From: Pseudomonadota bacterium
GTDB taxonomy: Bacteria > Desulfobacterota > Desulfobulbia > Desulfobulbales > Desulfurivibrionaceae
Length of the DNA stretch: 36,577 nucleotides
Assembly: GCA_018829945.1 (NCBI GenBank)
Contig: JAHJTI010000158.1
Coordinates: 1 to 36,577, forward strand
Direction: 5' to 3'
Numbering within the stretch: the first letter of the stretch is position 1; each line of letters starts with the position of its first letter. Positions 17,729 through 25,818 of this stretch are shown one piece after another. The notes under the pieces were generated by a model. The model saw only the letters and a program-made list of their open reading frames with translations, ran no database searches and had not been told where the DNA came from. Position numbers and translations under genes: made by a program.

Positions 17729-18175
17729 TCATCGCACCCCAAACAGGGCCAGAAGATACCCCCGGTTCTGGTTCTGGTCGCTGTTGGCCCGGTACACCGT
17801 GAGCCTGTCCCACAGCCACAACGCCTTGCTGATCGAGAGCTTCATAACCTTGTGGCTCAGGAGCGACATGGCCTGGTGGTTGTCCTTGCTGGTATGCTCG
17901 GCAAGCGCGGCGGCAATGCGCGGGGCGATTCCGGCAATGCTTCCCGGATCAACTTTCATGCCGGTGGTGGCGGCGATCAGCAGCAGGATCTCCGCCTCGC
18001 TGAAACTGCCATCGATCATCGCTTCCATGCCGAGCAGATCCAGCAGGGCATGGTAAAAGCGCAGGTCGCTGCTCACCTGTCCTGAAAGAGCGTTTTTCTT
18101 TCCACCGTGGCGCCGCGCCAGCTCATCAACAGTCGACTGCGGGATTGTTATGCTGTTTTTGACTGTTTTTTTCAT
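17729..18175 (-). CDS. Hypothetical phage protein
   Basis: In-frame start MKKTVKNSITIPQSTVDELARRHGGKKNALSGQVSSDLRFYHALLDLLG...; good packing with neighbours. Confidence 0.55.
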   Translation of the reverse strand: MKKTVKNSITIPQSTVDELARRHGGKKNALSGQVSSDLRFYHALLDLLGMEAMIDGSFSEAEILLLIAATTGMKVDPGSIAGIAPRIAAALAEHTSKDNHQAMSLLSHKVMKLSISKALWLWDRLTVYRANSDQNQNRGYLLALFGVR

Positions 18176-18260
18176 TTTTCGTTTCTTTGAGTTTTCAGGA
18201 TAACTCTCTGTTTTTTCGATAATAACAGGCAAAAAATACCTTGTTTTATGGTGGGATGAT

Positions 18261-19010
18261 TCATTCATCCGGTGGCATGTTCTCGGCAAGCTCAACCTCG
18301 ATATCCATTGCCGAGGCATACTGATTGAACCAGTCATCCCTTGCTGTCAACAGCAGCTCGATCAGCATGCTCGCCTTGGCCGGATCGCCGCCGACCACGG
18401 AAATAAATTCCTGCACCCGGCTGTAAACCATGTGGTTGTAACCGGCATCCAGGGCAACGGCGCGGCCGGCCAGCTCCTGCTCGACTTCCGCCCGGAGCAG
18501 GTACTTGCCGCGCTCGACATCGAACTTGAAGTTTTCCCGCTTCTGCTGGACCCTGATCCGCTCGATCTCTTCTTCGAGCTTGATCCGCTGCAGGTCGTCC
18601 TGGTCTTCCCTGTCCTTCTTGCCGGTTTCCGCACGAGGTACCCAATCCTTGGCATACTTGAGCACGGCGCGCCGGGTATAAAGCCCCTGGGCATTTCTGA
18701 CCAGCTTTCCCTGCTTGACGTGCTGATAAAACTGAGTCTTCTCCAGATTCCAGCCGTTGTCCTGCAGGTAACGCAGAACAGCGGCACCGTTCTTGGTGTC
18801 CTGGAACTGCGCTTCCGGTTCCTGATCGGCCGCTTTTTCCTTGGCCAGGTGTTTCTCGATCATGTTGGTTGCCCGTTCCATGGCCACCAAATTGGTCGCG
18901 GAGGGATCCTGCAAGGCCCGTTGCTTGGCCTCCTCCTTGGCGGATATCAGGACCGACAAATCCGTTTTTCCGGACTCCGAAAGGATGCTATCCAGTTCGT
19001 TGCGATCCAT
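18261..19010 (-). CDS. Probable terminase small subunit-like / DNA-packaging protein
   Basis: MDRNELDSILSESGKTDLSVLISAKEEAKQRAL...; HTH-like NGAAVLRYLQDNGWNLEKTQFYQHVKQGKLV; coiled-coil; position upstream of TerL. Confidence 0.5.
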   Translation of the reverse strand: MDRNELDSILSESGKTDLSVLISAKEEAKQRALQDPSATNLVAMERATNMIEKHLAKEKAADQEPEAQFQDTKNGAAVLRYLQDNGWNLEKTQFYQHVKQGKLVRNAQGLYTRRAVLKYAKDWVPRAETGKKDREDQDDLQRIKLEEEIERIRVQQKRENFKFDVERGKYLLRAEVEQELAGRAVALDAGYNHMVYSRVQEFISVVGGDPAKASMLIELLLTARDDWFNQYASAMDIEVELAENMPPDE

Positions 19011-19357
19011 TACCTGCCAAGCTCCCACTCCGGCAATTCGATGCCTAGAACCTCTCTCACGTGCGCCGCCAGCTCCCCGCGATGGCATTCATCTCGGTTT
19101 TTTTCGTAGCAGCAAAATATGGGGTTCGGAACCTTCCCCTCGATATAGGCAAGCACTTCCGCCAGCCTGTCCGGAGTCGGGAAGCGGTCCCGCAAATCCC
19201 GCCTGTATTGCTCCCGCCAGTCTTCCGCCCAGGGATTAGACGGGGCAAGCTCTACAACCCACAGCCCTCCCTTGCTGAAAAACCGCGGACGCTTGAGAGA
19301 TATGCACACCTTTCGTTCCGCCGGCGCCTTGCTTGCAAAATAGGATGTCTGGATCAT
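19010..19357 (-). CDS. DUF488-family protein
   Basis: MIQTSYFASKAPAERKVCISLKRPRFF...WAEDWREQYRRDL...PIFCCYEKNRDECHRGELAAHV (typical C-YEK--CHR motif). Confidence 0.8.
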   Translation of the reverse strand: MIQTSYFASKAPAERKVCISLKRPRFFSKGGLWVVELAPSNPWAEDWREQYRRDLRDRFPTPDRLAEVLAYIEGKVPNPIFCCYEKNRDECHRGELAAHVREVLGIELPEWELGR

Positions 19358-19395
19358 TGCTTTTTCCTCTGCTCTTTTCTATAGTCCACATCGTG

Positions 19396-19618
19396 CAATA
19401 TCCCTCCCTTTTAGGGGTATTGTGCAGGCCCTGCCCCGTTGGCGCGGGGCGGGGCCACTTTCCGGCTCTATAAGCCGGGGCCTCAACTCGGAAGCCAGGA
19501 CTCTCGGAAACTCCTTGAGTCCTGGCTTTTTCTTCTTTATAGTGTCCGCAGAACCTTCCCCTTTAAGGGGGAGCGGTTCTTCTCTTCGGCCCCTCCTGTT
19601 GCAGCGGGAGGGGTTTTT
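19396..19618 (+). ncRNA. Hairpin-array intergenic region, candidate + strand structured RNA with two intrinsic terminators
   Basis: Stems: caata 19396-19400/tattg 19418-19422; ggccctgcccc 19427-19437/ggggcggggcc 19446-19456; ccggct 19462-19467/agccgg 19473-19478; gccaggactc 19494-19503/gagtcctggc 19517-19526 + TTTTT; agaacc 19550-19555/ggttct 19575-19580; cccctcc 19590-19596/ggagggg 19607-19613 + TTTTT. Confidence 0.55.
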
Positions 19619-19631
19619 CTTCGCCTTCCGG

Positions 19632-21326
19632 TCATGCTCCTAGAATCTCCGAGGGCACCCGGCCAACCAGATTGACGCCGGACTCCAGGAAGACCCTTTT
19701 CAGCTCTCCTTTCTTACATTTTCCGTAGGCTCCTTCCGGCTTGCCGATTGTTTCAGTGAGGAATTTCACCGCCTGTTCCTCTGCGAAGATCCCCAGGGAC
19801 TCGCCCATGGCCATCATTTCAGCTACGGTTTTCTTGTCGAGATACTCTTCGGTGATCGCCCACTCCTGGGCCATGTCGATGCCAAGATGCTCCGCCGCCC
19901 GCCAACGTCCGGCACAGGTCACCTTGTCTTTTTGCAGAAAGGTTTCCAGGGCGGCGGCCACCAGCTCTTCCTCAAGCTCCTGGCCGCTCATGGTGGCCAG
20001 CTTGACCATGATCTCTTCGTCCGAAAGCCTGGTCCAGGTATCAATCTCCTTTTCCCCTGCCATTTTGTGGCGTTGAACAAACCACGGCTGCAGATCCCGG
20101 TTGGAAACGAGCTGGGCAAAGAGGATCAGCCGCCGACGGCTCGCTGAATCGACCCCACCGGCCTGTATTTTGGCGGGCAAGGCCTCCCGGAAGAAAAGAT
20201 CGCGGAAGTGCTCTCCGTGCCATGCCACCCTGGGGCCAGCCGCCTTGGCCGCTGCAGTCTTTTCCACGCTCTTGCCTTCACTCCAGGCTTCGGTGGTGGT
20301 TTTCTTGAAACAGGCCTTGTCGCCCATGCAGACCTTGGGCCGGTCCACCTTGCCGGTGAGCGACACCAGGGAAAAGAAGGACTCGCAGGATTTGCATGGT
20401 TTCGGCGTCTTCTGCCAGCTGCCGATCTCCTCGTAATCATTCCACTGAAAATCCGATGAAAAACGGAAGCCGTTGGTGGGCAGTTTGTGCTTTGCCCGGA
20501 AATCATTCCAGTTGTCCTTGAGCCAGTTGTTCTGTTTCTGCTTGAAGCATTTCGGATTGTTGCACTGAATGGCATCAGAGGCGGAGCCGAACAGGCTCTT
20601 CTGGACATCCGAGTTCTGGAAGCAGGTGGCGCACCCGGCTTTGTCGACATCGAAAAAAGCCGACTTCAACTCCGGAGATTCACTGTCGATCTTGCGGGCC
20701 AGATCCCGCACCGCCACATGCCGGAACCTGGATTGTTCTTCCATCCATTCAAACAGTATTTTTACCTGCTTTTTGTCACCAACCCGGGTGAGTTGTTCCA
20801 GGTGGCCATATTTCAGGCTGCCCTGTGCCCAGGCCTCAAGAACCTCTTTCGGAAGCTCCAGTATCTTGACGCGGCGGCGGATATAGGCAGGGTTGATACC
20901 GATCCTCTCGGCCAGAATCGGGACCGCTTCGTCGCCCATCCGGTCGATATATAATTTGAAGCTGTTTGCCTCCTCCAGCTCTGTGATGTCGTTGCGCTGG
21001 AGGTTCTCGATGGTCATAATCTCAAAGGCTTCGTTGTCGTCCAGATCGCGCACCATGGCCGGGATGGCATGCTTGGACAGACCCCCGTTTTCCTTGGCAA
21101 GGTCGCAACTGACACGCCAACGGCGCTCTCCGAAGACTATCTCGTACTTCTTGTCCGGGAGCTGTCGGACCATAATGGGCTGGAGCACTCCTTTTTCACG
21201 GACCGAGGCAAGCAGGTCCTCATAAGCCTTTCCGGTAAAGTTCTTTCTTGGGTTCAGTGGGTTGGCAATGATCTTGTTCAGCTTGATCTGTTCGATTGTC
21301 TGTTGTTGCGCGGTGTTGGTGGTCAT
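19632..21326 (-). CDS. ParB/RepB/Spo0J-family protein with Cys-rich C-terminal region
   Basis: 564 aa; LNKIIANPLNPRKNF...YEIVFGERRWRVSCDLAKENG...NLQRNDITELEEANSF; Cys pairs CATCFQ, CNNPKC, CKSC, CMGDKAC. Confidence 0.9.
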   Translation of the reverse strand: MTTNTAQQQTIEQIKLNKIIANPLNPRKNFTGKAYEDLLASVREKGVLQPIMVRQLPDKKYEIVFGERRWRVSCDLAKENGGLSKHAIPAMVRDLDDNEAFEIMTIENLQRNDITELEEANSFKLYIDRMGDEAVPILAERIGINPAYIRRRVKILELPKEVLEAWAQGSLKYGHLEQLTRVGDKKQVKILFEWMEEQSRFRHVAVRDLARKIDSESPELKSAFFDVDKAGCATCFQNSDVQKSLFGSASDAIQCNNPKCFKQKQNNWLKDNWNDFRAKHKLPTNGFRFSSDFQWNDYEEIGSWQKTPKPCKSCESFFSLVSLTGKVDRPKVCMGDKACFKKTTTEAWSEGKSVEKTAAAKAAGPRVAWHGEHFRDLFFREALPAKIQAGGVDSASRRRLILFAQLVSNRDLQPWFVQRHKMAGEKEIDTWTRLSDEEIMVKLATMSGQELEEELVAAALETFLQKDKVTCAGRWRAAEHLGIDMAQEWAITEEYLDKKTVAEMMAMGESLGIFAEEQAVKFLTETIGKPEGAYGKCKKGELKRVFLESGVNLVGRVPSEILGA

Positions 21327-21356
21327 GGTGGTTCTCCTCTTCGTTTTCTGTCGTTT

Positions 21357-21635
21357 TTATTGGACGCTTGTTGCAGCAAGCTGGTTCAGATCGAGGCCGC
21401 AAGTTGCCGCCTCGATCATGGCTCTCATTTCGTTTGATTTGTAGCTGGCCAGGGCAGACGCTTTATCGTCGAAGATGCGGCCAGCTCCTCTCCAGACTCT
21501 GTGTGAGGCGTTTTTGCAGCACACCTGTATGGTTCCGTCTCGGTGGACCGAGACAAAGGCCTCCTTGTTTCCGGCTTTCAGGGTGAAATATTTCACGTTG
21601 TTGCCTTCGCTCTGTTCCAAGATCATGATATCCAT
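21357..21635 (-). CDS. Hypothetical phage protein
   Basis: In-frame start MDIMILEQSEGNNVKYFTLKAGNKEAFVSVHRDGTIQVCCKNASHRVWRGAGRIFDDKASALASYKSNEMRAMIEAA. Confidence 0.6.
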   Translation of the reverse strand: MDIMILEQSEGNNVKYFTLKAGNKEAFVSVHRDGTIQVCCKNASHRVWRGAGRIFDDKASALASYKSNEMRAMIEAATCGLDLNQLAATSVQ

Positions 21636-21645
21636 GGCGAGCCCC

Positions 21646-22050
21646 TCAAATTCCCTGCTGATAACGGATATTCTCCATCCACATGCCGGTAAATGCCGCA
21701 ATATCCCGCTGCTGCCGAGGGTTGAAACGGACAGCCTTGCCCTCATCATCGCAGGTGACCGCTTTACGACAGACCCCGATGTAATCCTGGATAATGCTCT
21801 CCGGGTAATAGTTGCCTTGCTCGTCGCGGATAAAGACAATTTCCGGATCCCGCATCAGGTCGCCGTTCTGCTCTCCGTAATGTGCGACGCTGATCAGCTC
21901 GCAACTCTGCTTTCCGACGACGATGGACCCGACCCTTTCGACAACAACCGGCATAAACGTGTCGTTGTTGCTTAGTTTGAGGTAGTTTTCCGTCATCATG
22001 GACCGCATTTTGTCGAGTACCTTTGTTGCTTTTTTGTTCACTTTTTTCAT
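21646..22050 (-). CDS. DUF6908-like protein
   Basis: NYLKLSNNDTFMPVVVERVGSIVVGKQSCELISVAHYGEQNGDLMRDPEIVFIRDEQGNYYPESIIQDYIGV. Confidence 0.65.
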   Translation of the reverse strand: MKKVNKKATKVLDKMRSMMTENYLKLSNNDTFMPVVVERVGSIVVGKQSCELISVAHYGEQNGDLMRDPEIVFIRDEQGNYYPESIIQDYIGVCRKAVTCDDEGKAVRFNPRQQRDIAAFTGMWMENIRYQQGI

Positions 22051-22136
22051 TTCCGTGTCCTCCGTTTTGGTAAAAAGTAATGTTATTCCATATACTTATG
22101 ATACCAAACGGGCCACGGAAGTACACTTTTATTTGC

Positions 22137-23477
22137 TTATTTCCTCGTTTTTTTTGTCCATATTTCAAGCACTTGCGCGATATTGTGCGCCCCGGCCTCT
22201 GCACAGTAGTTGAGCAGGAAACCGCCCTCCGCCTCTTTGCGTTTATGGAGCGTAAAGATGCCGCGATACTTCATGCTCACCGGGTGCTTGGCAAAGGCGC
22301 TGGTGGTGATCCAGCCAAAGTCCTCTATGTAACGCAGGTCAAGGATCTCCTTGATCTCTTTGGAGAGCAGACAGAGCAACACCAGTTTTGCCAGCCGCTT
22401 TTCAACGCTGGGCACTGCCAGGTCGGACATCAGGTAGATCATGGGCCTGTCATCCGGCAGCTTCCACTGGTGCGAGGACGGGCAGAAATCCGCCTTGCCG
22501 ATTACGTGGCCGTCGAGCAGGAAGGCCAGGGAGACGCCGACGCCGCCGGTGAAATAGTCGATCCGCGAAGAGAGGAACAACTCATTCATTCGGATAGATT
22601 GACCAAAGGTGATTTTTGCAAAGGAGAGCTGTTCTTTTCCGGTCACTTCCCGGTCGGCAGGCCAGATAGGGCCGATGGCTTCACTTTTGACTACTTTGCG
22701 ACCCACGATCCGGCGGCGATCGCTTTTAGCGATGATGTGGGAAAAACTGTTCCGGCCGCGCGGCAGAATGGCGGACGGCTGGCCAAGGATTGCATGCACA
22801 TCCGGGAGGTCTTTTTCCAGGACCACAAAATATGAGGTAAAGCGGGAAATTTCCTCGTACAGTTCCATGCTTTTGTCGGTCATTTCCTTGTAGGCAGGTT
22901 GTTCCCAGGCGATTGAGGCGCGCAACAGCTTTTCCAGGCGCTCATAGCCTGCCCGGTAAGTCGGGGGGAAAGCGAACACCGTATGCTCCGAGGATTTCTC
23001 GGCCAGAAGCTCAAAGCCGTCTTTGGCCTGGTAGTCGATGGGGCCTATATGCTTCTTGTATATCTGTAGCTTCTCTCTGGTGGTGGCGAGCAGGGTTTCC
23101 CATTCCAGCCGATACTGGCGCATGACCTTTTCTTGATATGGGTTCTTTATCTGCCACACTTCCCGCAGATCGTAGAGCAGGGCGATGGAGGCCACGACAT
23201 CCACGGGCGAGTCGAGACGGAGCATCCCTTGCAACTGTTCCGGGCACTCCGGGTTTTCGCTGACATCAAAAGGGCTGTCCGCCAGAAATGCGCCAAGAGC
23301 CGAGGTGTAAAGGGAAACATCACAAGCCGTTATGGGCCCGGTATATCCTCCGGAACGCAGGGCCGAAGCAACGGTGAAGTTTCCGGCGCCGATCAGCAGC
23401 ACCGGGTGCTCAATTTCTTTTGCGTATTGCGCCAGGGTCTGCCGGACAGAGGCGGCGACTGCTCCGATAAATGACAT
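22137..23477 (-). CDS. Putative antirestriction adenine methyltransferase-like N-domain fused to Mom-like acyltransferase C-domain
   Basis: Start MSFIGAVAASV at 23477, immediately downstream of the ParB-like stop; Rossmann SAM-like VLLIGAGNFTVASALRSGGYTGPITACDVS, FPPTY motif; C-terminal YLMSDLAVPSVEKRLAKLVLLCLLSKEIKEILDLRYIEDFGWITTSAFAKHPVSMKYRGIF. Confidence 0.6.
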   Translation of the reverse strand: MSFIGAVAASVRQTLAQYAKEIEHPVLLIGAGNFTVASALRSGGYTGPITACDVSLYTSALGAFLADSPFDVSENPECPEQLQGMLRLDSPVDVVASIALLYDLREVWQIKNPYQEKVMRQYRLEWETLLATTREKLQIYKKHIGPIDYQAKDGFELLAEKSSEHTVFAFPPTYRAGYERLEKLLRASIAWEQPAYKEMTDKSMELYEEISRFTSYFVVLEKDLPDVHAILGQPSAILPRGRNSFSHIIAKSDRRRIVGRKVVKSEAIGPIWPADREVTGKEQLSFAKITFGQSIRMNELFLSSRIDYFTGGVGVSLAFLLDGHVIGKADFCPSSHQWKLPDDRPMIYLMSDLAVPSVEKRLAKLVLLCLLSKEIKEILDLRYIEDFGWITTSAFAKHPVSMKYRGIFTLHKRKEAEGGFLLNYCAEAGAHNIAQVLEIWTKKTRK

Positions 23478-23478
23478 C

Positions 23479-24219
23479 TCAGACCACCTCTTCCAGCTTT
23501 TCCAGCAGGCGCAGCATGGCCAGACTGCCGTTCTTGATATTGTCCTTCTTCTTGACCGCGAGCAGTTTTTTGAAAAAGGCGTCAAACTGATCGGCCTGGG
23601 CAAGATAGACGTTATCTGAGGGGATCCGCCCGAGTTCGTCCATAATCTCTGCGACAGCCCCGAATTCCATTTCGGTGAAGGCGAAAGTCACCTGCCTGGT
23701 GCGCGGCTGCGGGGTGCTGAAATTAAGCAGCTTTACATTCTGCAGCTCACCGATTGTTTCGCTGGAAAGCCCGGCGTAGCATTTTGCTTTGATGTCATCG
23801 ATGCGGGCCCAGAGTCCGGCAAGAATCTGCTGGTCATCTTCACCGACCAGGGAGTTATGGGAGAGCTGGATAGAAATTTTTTGGCTCAATTCTATTGCTT
23901 CGATGATCACGATTACCATGATCCATTGGATTCCGGCCTCGACAGAGGCTTTTACCCTGTGATTTCCGGAGAGCACTTCCAGCCGGTTGCTGTCATCCAT
24001 CGGATAACAGAGAGGGACACTGGAAAGCCGCTGATCCTGCCGGAGGTTGGCCACCAGCTGCTTGAAGGTTTCCTTTTTGAAATAACGGGCATTTTCTTTG
24101 AGAATAACCAGGGATGCCGGATCAACAATGCGGAGTTCTGCGGAATCTCCAAAGAGAAGGCGGCTGGTTTCCTTGAGGGCTTCGTTTTGACGCGCAATAT
24201 CTTCTGGCTGCATGATCAT
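23479..24219 (-). CDS. ParB/Sulfiredoxin-fold domain protein
   Basis: LRIVDPASLVILKENARYFKKETFKQLVANLRQDQRLSSVPLCYPMDDSNRLEVLSGNHRVKASVEAG; ATGA overlap with primase. Confidence 0.8.
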   Translation of the reverse strand: MIMQPEDIARQNEALKETSRLLFGDSAELRIVDPASLVILKENARYFKKETFKQLVANLRQDQRLSSVPLCYPMDDSNRLEVLSGNHRVKASVEAGIQWIMVIVIIEAIELSQKISIQLSHNSLVGEDDQQILAGLWARIDDIKAKCYAGLSSETIGELQNVKLLNFSTPQPRTRQVTFAFTEMEFGAVAEIMDELGRIPSDNVYLAQADQFDAFFKKLLAVKKKDNIKNGSLAMLRLLEKLEEVV

Positions 24220-25691
24220 CCTCCCTGGATAAGATTACCGGCATGAATCTCTTTGGCCGGGTGGTAATGGATTGCCTTGCCGACCGCTTCCGACTTGAAC
24301 ACCAGATCCGATATTCTGGCAGCGGCGGCAAGGTTTGCAGAGCGCCAGGCCGGTGTCCACTTGATACGCACTTCGCAGGGGTCCTGGCTCTTGATCACCC
24401 GAACCGGAGTATTTGCCAGCAACCCGGCGAGCTCGGCAAGATCATCACCGGACGCTGGGGCCGCAACCACCGTTTCCTTTTTTTCAACTTCATCCGAGGC
24501 CGTGATCGCTTCCACCGCAACCGCCTCAACATCCGCCGCCCCCTCCACCAAACCAGAAGAAAGAGACTGTCCGGGACGGTCCGGAGTGCCGGAACCGATC
24601 TGGAAAACCGGAGGCAGGCCGGCCTTGATCCAGGCGCGGAGATCCACCCCGGCCTTGAATGCCTCGCCCGGGTCTTTGCCCACCGGCACCGGCCAGCGCA
24701 GATGCCGGTCGAAGGTGGCGGACCATTTTGCAAGGGCCCGCTGCAGGGCCGGGGTTTTCGGGTCGTCCGCATCGAGGGCATCGATGATGGCCAGGGATCC
24801 GAAGAGGAGCGCGTAGGCCTCGGCGTCCAGGTTTCCCTCAAGTGTTTCGATGGACACGGCGCCAACCAGATCCGCAGCGGCCGCGAAGATGGCCACGGCG
24901 TCGAGCTCCGCCTCGACCACGGCGAAGGCCCGGGCAGACTCTCCCAGGATCATGGTGGTTCCGGCTGAACCTGGTATCCGGTAGTATTTGAGGTTTTCAC
25001 AGTTCTTTGCCCGCTCGTAATCAGGGCGGCGAATTCGGATCCGGTGAAGTACGCCGCCGCGGTAAACCGGGATGACCAGGCCGGAAGGCAGCCAGAGACG
25101 CTTAGCCTTGCCGGTTTGTCCGTGCAGCTCGGTGGGCAGGCCCCAACTCTCCCTGGCCCGGTAAGTGTCCGTCGGATTCCATCCGAGCCTGCAGTCTATG
25201 GCAGCTTCCTGGGTGATGCCCCTTGAAGCGAGATAGTCGAGCTGCTCCTGATTGGCCAGCAGCTGCTCGTGGCACCAGGACACGAACTTCTCGGCATGCT
25301 CGATCCACACCGGTGATGGTGAGGTGGTGGGGTGGATGGTGATCTTGCGAGACTGCTCCAGGACAGGCCTGGGTGCGGATGAACGCCCGGGGACCGAGGC
25401 CTTGGCCTGGGTCTTCGGCTCGATCCCGAGATAGGAGCATGCCTCGATGTAGCCAAGGCCCTGAAAATCGCGCAGCCACTGGATGGCGTCTCCGCCCCGA
25501 CCGCACTTGCGGCAACTGAAGGTGCCGACATTGCCCTGCAGCGGCCACACCCGCATCCGGTCGGTGTTTTCCTCAAGAGAAACGCAGTCCGGACCATTGC
25601 CTGGACATTTGCCCTGGTACTCTCCACCGTTTTTCCCGCCGGCGCGAAATCCTGAAAAGCCAGGAAAATTAAAGAATTGCATCATACTCAT
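24216..25691 (-). CDS. DNA primase (CHC2 zinc finger, TOPRIM-like)
   Basis: CPGNGPDCVSLEENTDRMRVWPLQGNVGTFSCRKCGRGGDAIQWLRDFQGLGYIEACSYLGI; AFAVVEAELDAVAIFAAAADLVGAVSIE; IIDALDADDPKTPALQRAL. Confidence 0.9.
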   Translation of the reverse strand: MSMMQFFNFPGFSGFRAGGKNGGEYQGKCPGNGPDCVSLEENTDRMRVWPLQGNVGTFSCRKCGRGGDAIQWLRDFQGLGYIEACSYLGIEPKTQAKASVPGRSSAPRPVLEQSRKITIHPTTSPSPVWIEHAEKFVSWCHEQLLANQEQLDYLASRGITQEAAIDCRLGWNPTDTYRARESWGLPTELHGQTGKAKRLWLPSGLVIPVYRGGVLHRIRIRRPDYERAKNCENLKYYRIPGSAGTTMILGESARAFAVVEAELDAVAIFAAAADLVGAVSIETLEGNLDAEAYALLFGSLAIIDALDADDPKTPALQRALAKWSATFDRHLRWPVPVGKDPGEAFKAGVDLRAWIKAGLPPVFQIGSGTPDRPGQSLSSGLVEGAADVEAVAVEAITASDEVEKKETVVAAPASGDDLAELAGLLANTPVRVIKSQDPCEVRIKWTPAWRSANLAAAARISDLVFKSEAVGKAIHYHPAKEIHAGNLIQGG

Positions 25692-25715
25692 CTTCTTCTC
25701 TCTTCTTCTTTTCTG

Positions 25716-25817
25716 GATAGTTGGACAGTTGGAGGGTTATATAATACGTGCGCGCGTAAACATTCCCCCGTATGAATTATTTCTGTAGATATGCACTGTC
25801 CAACTATCCAACTATCC
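25716..25817. repeat. Inverted/direct repeat cluster, candidate replication origin
   Basis: GGATAGTTGGACAGT 25716-25730 and its exact inverse ACTGTCCAACTATCC 25795-25809, the latter directly repeated in part (AACTATCC 25810-25817); AT-rich and alternating acgtgcgcgcgta spacer. Confidence 0.6.
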
Positions 25818-25818
25818 A

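Noticed and set aside
22080-22835. 251-aa + strand ORF
   Set aside because: Antisense to the MTase/Mom-like gene; no motif support.
19632-24219. Two ParB genes as a plasmid-type partition system (phage-plasmid)
   Set aside because: No ParA seen, and an integrase with a tRNA att junction argues for chromosomal integration; the missing left part could still change this.
24243-24968. 241-aa + strand ORF
   Set aside because: Antisense to the primase; shadow ORF.
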